64,000 nt of DNA from Amoebidium appalachense. Its lineage: Eukaryota; Ichthyosporea. Position 1 is the first letter of the stretch; each line of letters begins with the position of its first letter. The notes beneath the pieces were generated by a model. The model was not told where the DNA came from and searched no databases. It was given only the letters and a program-made list of their open reading frames with translations. The translations under genes and the position numbers were made by a program. The stretch is from contig CAVNZM010000001.1 in NCBI GenBank assembly GCA_963693365.1, forward strand, positions 17,608,001 to 17,672,000, in the 5' to 3' direction. This document shows positions 47,227 to 60,298 of the stretch, in pieces.

Positions 47227-47721
47227 ATGTTAGATATGGCTGGAGATTCTGTCCCTGTGCATAGTGAGACTGCTGTAAAGACAGAATTCGAGTTATTCGC
47301 TTCGAGTGAGGATGTTCTCGCTGTCCGTGAGTATCTGAAGGTAAATCATTATGAAGTTCTGCTGGCCAGAAGCGAGATCGAGTTGTCTGTGTGTTACAAC
47401 CGGGAAGACAGGCGACGTCTGAAGCGGAATATGACGGAATATGAGAGGTCTTAAACTCCCCCCCCCCCCCCCCCCTCCCCCCCACCTCTTCCTCTCTCAC
47501 TATCTCTCTCTATGTCCCTCCCTCCCTCCCTCCCCCTCCCCCCGAAATACGCACACACAAACAGACGCTCCCACCCCACCCCATTTCCCCTCTCCCCTTT
47601 GACAATCAGCTTTTGTGTAAGCGTTTGGTACTCTCGAGCAGAGAACCAGGAAATGGAGCTTCAGGTGCGATTTTTTTTTACGGGCAAGGTGGCAACTTGC
47701 CGTCACCTGCCAAGGGCATAG
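47227..47721 (+). CDS. Hypothetical small protein, two-exon model
   Basis: Not recognised. An ATG frame at 47227 reads through ordinary, charged, non-repetitive sequence (EDVLAVREYLKVNHYEVLLA, NREDRRRLKRN) to 47447. There a possible donor AGAG|gtctta precedes a C-rich intron. The acceptor gacaatcag at 47609 restores the frame (phase 2), continuing with VWYSRAENQEMELQ to a stop at 47721, 110 residues in total. Without splicing it ends at 47454 (75 residues). The donor is weak and no domain is identifiable, so this could be chance. Confidence 0.3.
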
Positions 47722-48052
47722 ACAGCTGCGTAACAGAACCTTATATGCAACAGCATGCAGTGGTCAACAACACCATCCTCAAAACTGCATCTACCTTCTC
47801 GGCATAATAAACTGATTGTAGTAGCTTCTGATTGTAGTTGAAAGCTTCTAGGTGTCTGATCCCAAACACTGGCAACCGAGTGGCAATGACAGAATGATAT
47901 TGAGATCGGCTTAAAGCGCACGTGTCACGCGGAATGTTCGAATTGCAGCTTGCGGCCTGACTTAGTCGCCTCTGAGTCCCAAACAAAAACAGAATCTCTG
48001 GCAGGTGGAGGCTAGGAATTTTTTATAGCCCGGACGAGGTTGTAGAAGCCCG

Positions 48053-48282
48053 TCAAGCAGCCTTGGGTTTGGCAGGCGAGGTACCAGCAGCGGCTTCGCC
48101 AGCAGAGTCGCTCACGGGGTTCTTACGTCGTGAAGGGGTATTCTGGGACAGGCCAGCCTTCACCATGGTCACCTCGAACATGCTTCTGACCGCTTCCACC
48201 TCATGTCTCATCGCAGCTAGCTCGTCTTCCATCTCCCCCCGCAACTTCGTAATTTCCAAGCCCATATCCCCCCGGGGGTTTA
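48053..48282 (-). CDS. C-terminus of a coiled-coil protein, 5' part in gap
   Basis: A minus-strand frame is open from the gap edge at 48282 to the stop at 48053. The first ~45 residues are a strong heptad-like helix (EITKLRGEMEDELAAMRHEV). A basic, Ser/Pro/Ala-rich tail follows, containing PSRRKNPVSD and ending AKPKAA. Amphipathic pattern and lack of repeats argue for a real gene. Family is unknown. The ATG at 48265 is internal to the open frame, so the true start is probably within the 500-N gap or beyond. Confidence 0.45.
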
Positions 48283-48782
48283 NNNNNNNNNNNNNNNNNN
48301 NNNNNNNNNNNNNNNNNNNNNNNNNNNNNNNNNNNNNNNNNNNNNNNNNNNNNNNNNNNNNNNNNNNNNNNNNNNNNNNNNNNNNNNNNNNNNNNNNNNN
48401 NNNNNNNNNNNNNNNNNNNNNNNNNNNNNNNNNNNNNNNNNNNNNNNNNNNNNNNNNNNNNNNNNNNNNNNNNNNNNNNNNNNNNNNNNNNNNNNNNNNN
48501 NNNNNNNNNNNNNNNNNNNNNNNNNNNNNNNNNNNNNNNNNNNNNNNNNNNNNNNNNNNNNNNNNNNNNNNNNNNNNNNNNNNNNNNNNNNNNNNNNNNN
48601 NNNNNNNNNNNNNNNNNNNNNNNNNNNNNNNNNNNNNNNNNNNNNNNNNNNNNNNNNNNNNNNNNNNNNNNNNNNNNNNNNNNNNNNNNNNNNNNNNNNN
48701 NNNNNNNNNNNNNNNNNNNNNNNNNNNNNNNNNNNNNNNNNNNNNNNNNNNNNNNNNNNNNNNNNNNNNNNNNNNNNNNNNN
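48283..48782. other. Assembly gap (500 N)
   Basis: Exactly 500 N, interrupting the coiled-coil reading frame. Confidence 1.
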
Positions 48783-49114
48783 TGAAAGAGGTTCTGAAAC
48801 GATTATAGGCATGTGCCATGACATGGATGGGGGTGTTCCCCGGCCCTTAGGGCCACGGATGGCCTGGTTTAGGGGTGGATGCGCGAAGGATACTATTTAT
48901 TAGCAGATAATAAAGAGCGACAAAGTCATTATATCCCCTTTTTTTTAACGTTTTTTTAGCTCCAAGAACTTCGACCGTGTCACGCCAAAAGTTCTATATT
49001 TGGCTATCGTATATGATAATGAACACGTGTACTTAAAGTAGTTATATAAATATGAGCGGCCCGTTACAAATACAGTGACGAAAAACAGTGACCCACGGGC
49101 AGTTTTTCTTTTTA

Positions 49115-49171
<57 letters not shown>

Positions 49172-49232
49172 ACACACACCAGACACACACACCACCACCA
49201 CGGTGACCACCACCACCTGCCACCACCACCAC

Positions 49233-49268
<36 letters not shown>

Positions 49269-49583
49269 ACAAAAACCACACACATACGTGCACGTGTACA
49301 CACACACACACACAGAACACCACCACCACCACCACCAGACCCCATTTCCTCATTTTTTTTAAGCCTTCAGACCACTGGCAGTCCTGTACACTGGAATTAA
49401 ACAATTAAATTCACCTAGGCTGACATGCATCCACCCCCGCCTTCCCCCCCCCCCCCCCCCCTCCCCCCCCCCCCCCCCCTCCCCCCCAAAATGAAGAAGG
49501 GCCCCCGTAAGCCTTGGGGGGGGGGGGGGGAGGGGGAAGGGGGAGCTCTCGAGCCTCCGGGTAGGGAAGTGGGGTCCGGGGAA

Positions 49584-49622
<39 letters not shown>

Positions 49623-49751
49623 AAGGGTCATATAATGTTGGGCCTAGATATCATAGTATTGGGGCCCCGGGGAAGGGAGGGGGGGGGGGGGGGAAATCCA
49701 CAGGAAAGACCTTAGGCGCATGTTCTTATTAATAACCCCCTTCGGCATCCC

Positions 49752-49784
<33 letters not shown>

Positions 49785-50397
49785 ACCCCCCTGAGTGCAG
49801 CCGTGACGTAGCTACGTCCTGCCGAAGCCAACAAAAAAATTTAAATTACTAGCACTGTACATGTGTTCCGTGACAGTGCAGCTTGAACAACATATGATCT
49901 CAGCAACATTAAAATAGTCACAAAGTTTAGTTATTTTCATTATTTTTAATGCTCTGACTCTATTACTCTGAAACGGGCCGTGCAGGTGCCGCAAGATAAC
50001 AACCCCGTATGTGTGCAGCTGTAGCCTGCACGTTAGACTCGCTGAAAAGACGATTGTCAGTGTGCATCCGGCGCTTGCAGCTGCAGCTAGCCTCTGCAAC
50101 ATTAATACTTGTCAAGTGTATGCTCTTACACTTGATCATCATTCACTCAAAAAACCGAGGACCGACAGATTAAATATTAATGTCGATCCGAATTCAGCAA
50201 GTGTCTACCGTGTACTACTATATAGTATACACACTTTAAAAAGCGAAGCTATAAGTTACAAGGCACACCGGCTGCACTGGCACACATACACATACACACC
50301 GGCAGATGCTGTCAAAATTTACTTTCCTGTACTTCCTCGGTCCGACACAGGTACACATGAACACGTACATATGTACAAGCCGCGCACACACCACACT

Positions 50398-50430
<33 letters not shown>

Positions 50431-50512
50431 CGCACACACGCACACACGCACACACACTAGGCGCACACACGCGCACACACGCACACACACACGCACACAC
50501 ACACGCACACGC

Positions 50513-50554
<42 letters not shown>

Positions 50555-50844
50555 ACACACACACACATCACTGGGTGCGCTTGCAGGGGATTAGTTTTTT
50601 GGCACACTGTTTGTTGACTTTATCGTGTCAGTGTTTATTACTTGCTATTTATTGGCCTGCGGGCAACATTTATAACTATACCTAAAAATAAATACTGACT
50701 GCGGCCAGCAGACATTATACACCTTCCAGGACACATTAACACCAGTAGTCTAACACACCATACTCTCGATCACAAAGAACTTACTAACAAACAGAGAAAA
50801 GTGTAATGGCTCTGTACTATTACTCAGATCTTAAATTTCAATTC
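48783..50844. other. Low-complexity spacer, no gene recognised
   Basis: Poly(C) at about 49117-49170 and 49233-49266, C/G runs at 49440-49700 and 49750-49782, unique AT-rich sequence at 49800-50380, and a CA array at 50392-50570. No coding exon was recognised. Confidence 0.5.
50392..50570. repeat. (CA)n with CACG variants
   Basis: CA repeat interrupted by regularly spaced CACG units. Confidence 0.9.
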
Positions 50845-52578
50845 TTAACAGTAAACCTCGGAATGAAAGCTAGCCCCCCCCCCCCCCCCCCCCCCCCCTA
50901 ACATGGCTGTAAGAAGAACAGGTATAACTTGAAGCGCTACAACACATATGAGATCCGTTACATTGGTGTACATTCCAATATTAGACACTAGTTTGGCAAC
51001 TCTGACTACTCTGAGATCCTGATTGGCTGCCTCCAGACTTGCGGCCACGATTACTTTGCTTTCGATCGTGCCATTGAGCTGGGCCTCTCCAGCAGGTGGC
51101 AACGGCAGGCCCAGCACAGCAGATGCACGAGAAGGGGGTCGGAACTGCCCACCAGCCGAGGGCTGGCCCACATGGCCCAAGTAAGGATGGGGACCGTGCT
51201 GCGGCAGTAGCCCAGGCATGGGGAAGGCAGGGCCGGGCTGAGGCGGCATGATGCCCCATGGTGGGGGCCAGCCATGTGGGTGGTGCGGGCCTGGATGGGG
51301 TGCAGGGGGCATATGCGGCACATGGCCCTCAGTGCTGCTGTATGTCAAGCGGGGGTGCTGGCGGCATGTGGCATTCTGATTGGCTGCAACCCTACGTGGG
51401 CAGCTATTGGCCCAATTGGAGCCTGGGCAGCCCTTGCCCTGGCGGCCACACGTCTTGCAGGTCTTGGGGGCTCTCTGGGGAGGCTGCATAGGAGGGGGCA
51501 TCGGCAAATCCATCTGCAGGGGCCCCTCAGGCCCAATGTCGCGATGCTTCTTGCCCACACGCATGGGCAAGGGCCGCTCACGCTGCGCCTCCGCATCGAC
51601 ACTGTCTGGAACAGAGAGGGGTGGCAGGGGGGCAAACCGTATGGTTGCTGGCACGGCAGCGTCTGCCCTCTCCTCGCGCATACGCTTGCGGTGATCTACC
51701 AGGCCCTCGTGTGTGGAGCGCTGTGCATGTGCCGTCTGCCAGGTCTTCCACTTGTCGAAATGCTTCTTGATGTAGGCCGCATCCTTCATGTAGATGCCCC
51801 CAGCCACAGAGGCAGCCTTGTTGAAGTCGTGGGCCAAAGCCTCGAACAGCTGGCCATTGGGCTTTGCATGTGCCTTGTAGGTGCCCAGGAGCAGCGTGCT
51901 GAATAGCTTGCGCTCCTGAGGGGTAAGCACCGGAAGGAAGGGGATGGCCACATGTTGCTTCTGCGCCAGGAACTTGTAGTCGCCCCTCAGTGCAGGGTCA
52001 GGCTGTGGTGCACCACGCGCCACCTGGTTGCCCCCCCCCATGGCAGCACTGTGACCCTCCTCGACCTCACAGTCCTCTGGCCCGCCCATCACGCCATTGG
52101 CTGCAGGCTCATTGTTATCAGCAGGAGGTGGGGGTGCGGGCACCGCAACTGGCTCCTGTGCCGGGGCATTGGCCACACAGGAGAGGGGGCAAAGTTGAAG
52201 TACTCATCCGGCAGCTTGTAGCAGCCCACGGGTACCCACTGGGGGTCGAGGTGATGGCCGTACAGCATCAGGGCCAGTGCCTCCATGTCGTGCCGCCCCC
52301 TCCACTTCGTTGGTGCCCCGGATGCAGCGGTAGCGCATGAGCCCATCTGCGTCGGCAGTGGTCTCGTAGTAGAGGGGCAGGCTGGGGGGGTCCGACAGAC
52401 AGCCATTTTGGGCGTGCTCGAGCAGCGACTGTGGGGGCACAAGCAAACATCAGAGAGATGGGTGGGTGGTGGTGGTGGTAGTGTGGGGGGGGAGGGGGGG
52501 GGGGATGGGGTTGCTAAGGACAAAAGGGAGCAGGGAAAGGCAAAAAAACAACTGGCTAGGCAGCAAGGGCCGTGCGGG

Positions 52579-52632
<54 letters not shown>

Positions 52633-53001
52633 GTTTCTGTGTGTGTGTGTGTGTGTGTGTATGTTTGGGGGAGGGGGGGGGGGGGGGGGGGGGGAGGCGA
52701 GGGTGTGCGTGTGTGTGCAGATGAACCAAGGATGACAAATGAGTGAAGAATCTTTTCTGTGGTGGTCGCCTGCCAGGGGGGGGGGGGATGTTGCCTCGCG
52801 TCTTTCAAAGCCATCCTTCTTGAACAGAGGCTTGCCATCCGGTCCGGGCGGCACATCCTTGTAGGTGTTTTTAAACTCCACCAACCGCGAGACCAGGGTG
52901 TATGGGTCGGGAATGACCCGCCGGATGTGCTCCATGAAGTAACTCATGTCGCCGCCCTTGAGCTCGGTTTCAATGTCGATGCCCTTTTGCTCCAGCACCC
53001 C
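50845..53001 (-). pseudogene. C-terminal half of transposase-like/exonuclease gene family, copy 1
   Basis: Exon 53001-52795 (GVLEQKGIDIE..., 69 codons) ends at an unusual GC donor, GAG|GCAACA. The acceptor cccacag then opens an exon at 52428 with SLLEHAQNGCLSDPP, LPLYY and RYRCIRGTNEVEG. After GTNEVEG the likely frame shifts by one base in a GGGGG run (plus strand 52296-52300) and shifts back near 52180. It then runs open to 50845 with FLPVLTPQERKLF, an HFDKWKTWQ helix, and a Cys-rich knuckle (CKTCG...GCPG...SCP). LSDPP...LYY and the RGTN.VEG motif recall the C-terminal part of large basidiomycete DUF6729/3'-5' exonuclease proteins. Exon 53001 begins in the phase in which copy 2 exon 4 ends, so both copies derive from one gene. 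The N-terminal half is absent upstream, so this copy is truncated and probably dead. Confidence 0.7.
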
Positions 53002-53002
53002 C

Positions 53003-53185
53003 TGTGAGGCAGGATGCCACTACTACGCACACTCCAATTTGGGTTTGGTAGGCTTTGATAGCTGCCGTTATTGTAGGACCCCTCCCCTCCACCCCCCCCA
53101 TCTTCTCCCCCAACACAACCCTGCATTATTTCTCTCTAGGCATATGAATAACCCACACTCTCCTCCAGGACCTCCCCCCCCCCCC
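53003..53185 (-). repeat. Intron segment shared with copy 2
   Basis: On the minus strand this reads GGAGAGTGTGGGTTATTCAT...CCTGCCTCACAG and matches 63060-63262. Copy 2 has two small insertions (a roughly 30-base CACATGCATTTTTT-type insert and TAAATTAATA). Confidence 0.85.
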
Positions 53186-53374
53186 CCCCCCCCTCTCTCA
53201 GGCACTCTCTCTTCTCTCTCTATTCTATTCGTTGTTCAATATGGATTAATGGGTTTAGATTGGTGCACCTAACACCAGCCCCTGTGGCCCCCCCCCCCCC
53301 CCCCCCTCTCCCTACACCCCAAACAAACACACACACAAATATGCACACATGCGCACACCCACACACACCCACAC

Positions 53375-53445
<71 letters not shown>

Positions 53446-53458
53446 TCTGAGAGATAGG

Positions 53459-53531
<73 letters not shown>
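53375..53531. repeat. (CA)n-(GA)n composite with GCCTCTGAGAGA core
   Basis: CA run, then GA run, then GCCTCTGAGAGATAGGGGG, then a second long GA run. The core recurs at 31150 and 62950. Confidence 0.9.
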
Positions 53532-53532
<1 letters not shown>

Positions 53533-54004
53533 GCGAGAGGGAGGGTGGGTGGGAGGGTGGGAGGGTGGGAGGGTGGGAGGGTGGGAGGGAGAGAGGGGGG
53601 GGGGGGGGGGGGGGGGGGCATTTTGTATCACTTTGAAACCACTCCCCCTTCTCCCCCCTCCCCACCGTGAGACCACCTAAGCACATTATGCAGATTATCA
53701 GCCCTCCCCCCTAAATTCGGCCCCCATCCCCTCGGCATCCATCTCCTTTTGTTTTGAACCTTTTTTAATAAAATTTATTGAAGGTCTTATTCAGCACCGC
53801 TGAATGGTGGTAGGTACCAGCCCCCCTACGTTCTAAACTGAGCCCGTTAGACAGACATGGCAGAACGATGGGTCTCTAAACAGCACAATAATATACATAG
53901 TATACAAGCAGCAGCCCCACGTGCACCTGTAACTTTCAGCAGCAGCCCCCAGAGTTACAGAGCAAGTAAGGGGGATCAAGGGTACAGAAAAACGGTGTTG
54001 GGTT

Positions 54005-54190
54005 CGGTATTGAGTGGTGCATGTGTTGGTGTGGTCAGGGGTTGTTGGTTTTGACCTGGCAATGGCACATGCGTGTGGTCGGTTGGTTGCTTGTTGGTGA
54101 TGACCGGGTTGAGCATACGATCGGGTGTGGTCAGGGTGGTGTTAGAGTTGCTACCCAGGGTGGCGTATGTGTGGGTGTGGTCGGTTAATG
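54005..54190. repeat. Degenerate ~60-bp tandem repeat
   Basis: The phrase tg.gtgtggtc.gg recurs four times at roughly 40-70 base spacing between two unique flanks. Confidence 0.5.
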
Positions 54191-57099
54191 GACGGCTATA
54201 CCGTACCCAAATACCCCAACCCAAACCTAGATTTTAAATCCAGATGTCACGCATGCGGCATGACCGCCACTTCGCATCACGCCTATAAAGAAATAAAAAA
54301 TTTCACACTGTCATGATAAAACATTCCTTGGATGCCACCCTCTAATGCATACATACGGTGTTTTCGCGGCGTTATTTGGCTTGAAGGTGGCTACTGCGGA
54401 AAACTAGCTAGAGCCCACTACCCGTGAGTCGTTCTACGGTGGGAAGCAAGTAAAGTTTCCACGTGGTTTTCAGTTTGGGAGGGATGTTTTCACGTTGGGG
54501 AAGGCGCTGCCAAATTCCTGAGTATAAAATGGCTGTGTTTGATTGGTTAAACCAATGAGCATGTGCATATCTGGGGCTTGTGATTAGTTGTGCGGCCTCG
54601 CGCACGGGCCGCTTTGGCCGATTTCCAGTAAAAGTGATGTGACCGACACATCCACGTGCAGCCCTCCCCCTGTGAAAGCACCCACCCACCGTGCAGAGTG
54701 CCGCAAGTCCTTCATCGACCACACAGCTCGCTGGCGTCCAACGAACGGAATCACTGCAAACAGGCGGGGGGCACGGCGGCGTAAAATTCTTATGCGGATG
54801 GGGATGTGCCTAAACTATAGTACTATGCTGGTGGTGGTGGTGGGTGGGTGGGTGGGTGGTGGTGGTGGTGGTGGTGGGGGAGGGGGGGGGGGGGGAGGGG
54901 GGGGGGGGGGGGGGGGGGGGGGATGTATGCATTAGAAGGTGGCATCCAAGGAAGCCAAATAGTGCACCGAAAAAGGTGGGGTCAAAGTTCGGGGAGATAA
55001 GTTACCGGGTACAGAGTTCGAAGTATATGACGGACAACACAGAGCAATTACACAACTTGCCAAGCATACACAGAACTGATTTCAGGCCGGGCGGGCAGGG
55101 GAGGAGGCGGGCCGGTCGGGGGCGAGGAACACCGGGGGGGGGGGGGGGGGGGGGAGGGGGGGGGGGGGTAGAAAATGTGGTGAACATAAACAAACTGACA
55201 ATGGCTTATTTCGGAAAGGGAGGGTTCGCGGGGGGAGGGAGGGGGGGGGGCGGAGGGGGGGGAGTAGAGGGTGGAAACCATGGAAACACAGACTCTGGCT
55301 ACCCCAAAGTTCAAACCATTCAAGACCAAAAAAGAGTGAGAGGGAGAGGGGAAAGGGAGGGGGAAGAGAGAATTGGGCTGGAAGAAAGCGGGAGACGGCA
55401 AGGGAGTGGCGGGGAGGGGGGGGGGGGGGGGGGGGGGGGGTGAGGGGCAAGAGAGAGAGGATGAGAGAGAGAGAGAGAGAGAGAGACTGAGAGATAGAGA
55501 GAGAATGAGAGAGAGAGAGAGTTCGTGTGTGTGTGTGTTTGTGTGTGTGTGCGAAGAAGAGAGGGATAGGGAGAAGAAAAGAGAGAGAGGGAGAGAAATC
55601 AACTATTATAGATGTGCTGCTGCAGTAGGGGGGGGGGGGGGGGGAGACGAGTGCTTGAATGATGCAATCAGACCTCATGGTGGAATGGTAATTTTTAAAG
55701 GAAGGCACGCGCAAAAGTCCATAGGGGGCTCGTGCCATGGCAGAGGCGTTCTACTTTTCCAAACTCTCGGTTGTGGCGCACTTTTTAATCTGCAAACTTT
55801 GTGCATGGTGGGAACGTTGGTGTATTCAGAAACAGACATTTGCTCTGGGTTGGAACCCAAGATCTTAGACCAAAACCTTGCACGCTGAAAAATTCGGGCG
55901 TACACGTGGCTAGCACACATCGTTCCACTACAAAGCCTGTGCAGCAGGCGGCGGCAGTAGTGCATAGCAGCTGGGTCACAACTCTGATGGTTCCTGCCAC
56001 GCTGTGCGACAAACCGAGTTGGCCCAAAATTGTAACGCGCTGCGTGCCATGGCCGTGGTCTGGGCAATTTTCTAAAGACTTGACTTTTTGAGGAGGGCAT
56101 CACCGTGGTCATTCTCGTCGGCACTGCATTAAATGTTAGTAGTAGTACCCAAGTGTAATTGCGTACGGTACGTACAAGAATCATACGAGCAGCTGTACTA
56201 CTGCACATACATGGCATACAAGCAACAGTCTGCTAGTACTAAAAAAAAACAACACGAAGAGGAGAGGAAGAGAGAGAGAATTACTAGGTTTTGTTTGCAG
56301 AATTGTGTCACAGTGCGTCACGTGGCCGCGTGGGCAGGTATTGGAAACAGAGTTGAGCGGCTAAATGTATTCACCTGCGTTGAGAGGAAAGTCAATAATG
56401 ATCATCCGATGGCAGTGTTGCATAGTGTGAAGGGAAGTGGAGAGGTGGGTAAGAAGGACTGCAGAGGAGCTGGCAAGTACGGCTTTTTATTAGAACAAAT
56501 GGAAACACAGGTTGCAATCATTGTGACATACACGGGTCAAAAAGCTACGAGAACCAGCGTGGACACGCGAGGGCCGTCAAGAAACCTCAAAACGAATTAC
56601 CATGCCATGGAGGACCATTCAGCGGCCAGTAAACCATTCAGGCTGAGGAAGCGCCCCAACTATCTTTACAGGTTGTCTGCTATGTAAGGATCGGCCAGTG
56701 GTGCAAACATAATGAACGCAAGATTTTGTGTATATGTGGATGCTTGCATGCAATGTGGTGGAGGCCACTGGCCTTGCTGTTGAACGGTCAAGCGTTGTGA
56801 GGGCGTTCAACCTTGACTCAAAGCGGCGTTCATAAGTCTGCATGCTGTCAGCCTTGTGTCAGAACGCGCATCAATGTTGAGTCAACACTGAGGCTGTCAA
56901 GTCTGTTGATGCGTCATATGTAGATGGGGGTTTACGCTCGCAGGTATGGGGGGTTTTTGCTCGGAATATCCCCTCAGCGGTATATCATGATCACTACGGT
57001 ACACAGATGTCGGGTGATGACTATATATCAGGGTTTACTTTCTCTACGAGACACCATAAAGACTAAGAAAAATCAATTAGTTGGGGTTCCCCGTTTTTC

Positions 57100-57103
<4 letters not shown>

Positions 57104-57172
<69 letters not shown>
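57104..57172. repeat. (TA)n microsatellite
   Basis: About 34 TA units with a single C interruption near the right end. Confidence 0.95.
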
Positions 57173-57605
57173 GTAGATATCTGATCACGGCGCATGCTTC
57201 AATAATTTTCAAAATAAGTGATGCAGTCTTGACCAATAACATTAGTGCAGCATAGTGATTGCGACACCGAGGGCCTTTCGGGGCTTCGGGGGGGGGGGGT
57301 GCGGCATGCCAGGAGCTACTACTAGAGAGAAGGGGGGGTATGATTGGAGGGGGGGTGTTCAGCTAACCTTATATGGATAAAGCAAAGTTACAAGGATTCA
57401 AGCCATTGGTTGGGCAAGACCCCTTTTGCCGAATATGGATAACAGATCATACACTGCTGTCCCGGGCCAATTGGCGCGCTCTTTACTGGTCACAACCAGT
57501 CCGGGAAGGCCATGAGCAGCATTGCCGAGCACACTGGAATACGGGAATGTTTGCGGTAACGTAGTCGCACTAGGGGGGCAGGGGGCCAGGCCCCAAGTGT
57601 TTAAA

Positions 57606-58994
57606 ATGAAGCCAGGCTGCCCTAAGGGCACAACACAGCGCCCTGGGCATAAAACAGGCGGAGCTAGGGAGGGAGCTGGGCGCAAAAAAAAAGATGCTGC
57701 ATTTGTTCAGCCTTTAGCGAACTTTGCAGGTTTTGGGACGGCAAACAAAGCTGTTTTGCAGGAACTAAACGTAAACGTACAACCCGAACAGCCCCCTCTA
57801 TCTAAGGCCGCCGACATAAGGGCCCGTGTAGTTGAGGCAGGTAGCGTCCATTCGTTACCAAGAGAAATGGATCGGGCCCCTGCTCCACACCCACCAGACA
57901 TACAGGTGCAACCCGACGAGGAACCTTTGCTAAATGCAGCAGCAGATGCGTACCGGGTAGACGAGGATGAAGGGGAGGAAGAGGGAGAAGATAATACGGA
58001 CGGGGATGACGGTGGAGAGGAGTTTTCTGACGCGGCGGGCGAAACAATCAAGTCGCACCTGCACACAGTGAAAGAGAGTCTCAAAGATGAGAAGACGCCT
58101 GTGGGGTGGCATCTTCCACCTCCCATTATAGGCTTTAAATTTGGGGGCGATCCAGCGCCTTTCTACAAACCCAGATGTTTTGCCTGGCTTCCGGAAAGGT
58201 TGTCTCCCGGTTTCATGGTGCCGTGCCCCTTCGATGATCACTACGTGGACCCCCACAACCACCCCAACCCACACCGTACTTCTCGCAATGGGTTCATGAG
58301 CAACCCCGTAGGACGGCGTGTTATCGACTTTGACAGCTGCTACTACATTATCACGGCCCGGTACTTTTGTGACACATGCAAAAAAAACTTTGCCGGCACA
58401 AACCCCCAGACAATTAAACGCCTTCCACTCTTCATGCGTGATCAGTTTCCGGCCTACCTTAGCCACCGCAGTGGGCTCGACCTAAAGGTGGTAACATTGT
58501 TGCGTGCACTGGCAGACAAAGGTGTGGGCCCAAACGCCTTTGCCACCCTCCTCTCGGAGCTCCACAAGCAGCGATACGACGAGCAGCGGCTCCTGTATTA
58601 CTCGAGGGCGCTGCATTGGACCAAGTATGAACTCAAAAAGCGTAACGATTTCCGCCCCCACGACCAGCGCCTGACAGAACTTCCCCCAGAGGAGCAGGCG
58701 GCTAAGTTCTCGGCGTTTGGTGACAAAAATGGTTACGCTGGACATGTGCCTTCAGGCAAGTGTGCACTGCATTTTGGGTGTGTAAATGGTCCCCATTGTT
58801 TTGTATGCACGTGCTTGGGCATTTTTTGGGTTGGCTTGGTAGGGTTTTGTTTTATTATTTTTTATTTTTTTTTTAGGGGGGGGGGGGGACTTGGAAATGG
58901 GTTTTGGAAGTGTGGTCAATAAGTTTCTATTATGGTGGTGGTGGATGTGTGGTGGTGGATGTGCGCCTGTGAGTGTGCGTGTACTTGTGGGTCC

Positions 58995-59043
<49 letters not shown>

Positions 59044-59298
59044 GGGGGAGGGGGGACATGGTGATGGATTAGGTGGTGGTGGTGGCAATCAGTCATGGTG
59101 GTGGTGGTGGTGGTGGTGGTGGTGGGGGGGGGGGGGGGGGGGGGGGGGAGGGCAGAGGGATCATCAGAGGGGTGAAAGCATAACGGTCCATGTACCAGTG
59201 AGTGTGCTTGGGAAATCGTGGAGAACTGTTATGCCTGAAATTAGATGGTGGGTGTGCGCATGTGTGTCTGTGTGTGTTGGGGGAAAGGAGGTGGAGAG

Positions 59299-59338
<40 letters not shown>

Positions 59339-59528
59339 GGGCACATGGTGGTAGACTGGATCTTGGTGGCGGTACTTAATGGTTATTATAGTAGTGGCAG
59401 GAGGGTGTGGGGGGAAGGGCAAACGGACGTGCAGGGGACAAACTGCAGATGGGGCACAAAGGGGAAAGAAGGTGAAAGTTGGTGCAATGACTTGGAGGGT
59501 TTGCGCGCGCGCGGGGGGGAGGCGGGGG

Positions 59529-59561
<33 letters not shown>

Positions 59562-60256
59562 AACGGCCGGAGATGGGTGTGTAGCGTTTTTGAGATGGGA
59601 AAAGCCATACAGACTTACGAAAATACAGAGAGGTGAGATGAACACGAGGGACTAGAGGGAATGGGGGGGATGGTCCTGATGGGAGGGTGGTGGAGTTCTA
59701 ACAGTACTTGGGGTTCAGGCAAATACCTGAGTGCCGTGTATACTGAGTTCAGCGACCGCACGGCAAAGTACCAGAGCCTGGACACGCAGCTCAAGCCCGT
59801 AAACAACGTGCTCAAGGCCGACCACACCTTCCAAATTGGGAAGCTCACCGGCATCAATGGGGAGCCTCTGTACCGAGGCCTATGGACTTGTGTAAACGAG
59901 CTTGGCGGTGTGTGGTCCCTCCTCTTCTCCCCCCTCCCCCCACTCTCCCCCAGGCCCCCTCTCCCCCCTCCCCCCCCCCCACACACGCCCACCCCCCCCC
60001 CCCCCCCACACACACACACACACACGCCCCCCCCCTCCCCCCCCTCCCCCCCCTCCCCCCTCTAGGGCCTTTAAATCTCTTAGGCTCCACATTTAATGAG
60101 GTGGCACACTGTGAGTAGAGGTTTGTAGTATGTGGGTTTTGGGGACAATTCTTGCCCTGTCGAGCAAAAACTAGGAAGCTCCAGATATGTGTGTATGTGT
60201 TTTTGCTGGGTAGAGATTGGGGTGGGCTGGGGTGGAGCTTTCTTTTGGCGGGGAAT

Positions 60257-60298
<42 letters not shown>

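Larger units (their letters stand above)
50845..53185 (-). mobile_element. Truncated transposon-like copy 1 (inverted)
   Basis: Includes the coding remnant plus part of its upstream intron (about 53003-53185), which matches copy 2 at about 63050-63262. Homology stops near 53185. No terminal inverted repeat or target-site duplication could be identified by eye, so the true ends are unknown. Confidence 0.5.
53186..57605. other. Spacer between the two inverted copies
   Basis: Contains a CA-GA composite repeat (53336-53531), a GGTGGGA repeat (53540-53590), a degenerate tandem repeat (54005-54190), G/GA-rich blocks (54830-55640) and a TA microsatellite (57104-57172). A single-exon ATG frame at 56133-56687 (184 codons, basic, e.g. 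QHEEERKRERITRFC) has normal composition but no recognisable domain, so it is left uncalled. Confidence 0.5.

Noticed and set aside
52585-52630. (TC)n as a polypyrimidine tract of a conventional acceptor on the plus strand
   Set aside because: The local gene is on the minus strand, where this is a GA repeat in the middle of an intron.
56133-56687. Single-exon frame of 184 codons
   Set aside because: Ordinary composition but no domain, no splice partner, and a length reachable by chance in this much DNA. Kept only as a note in the spacer entry.
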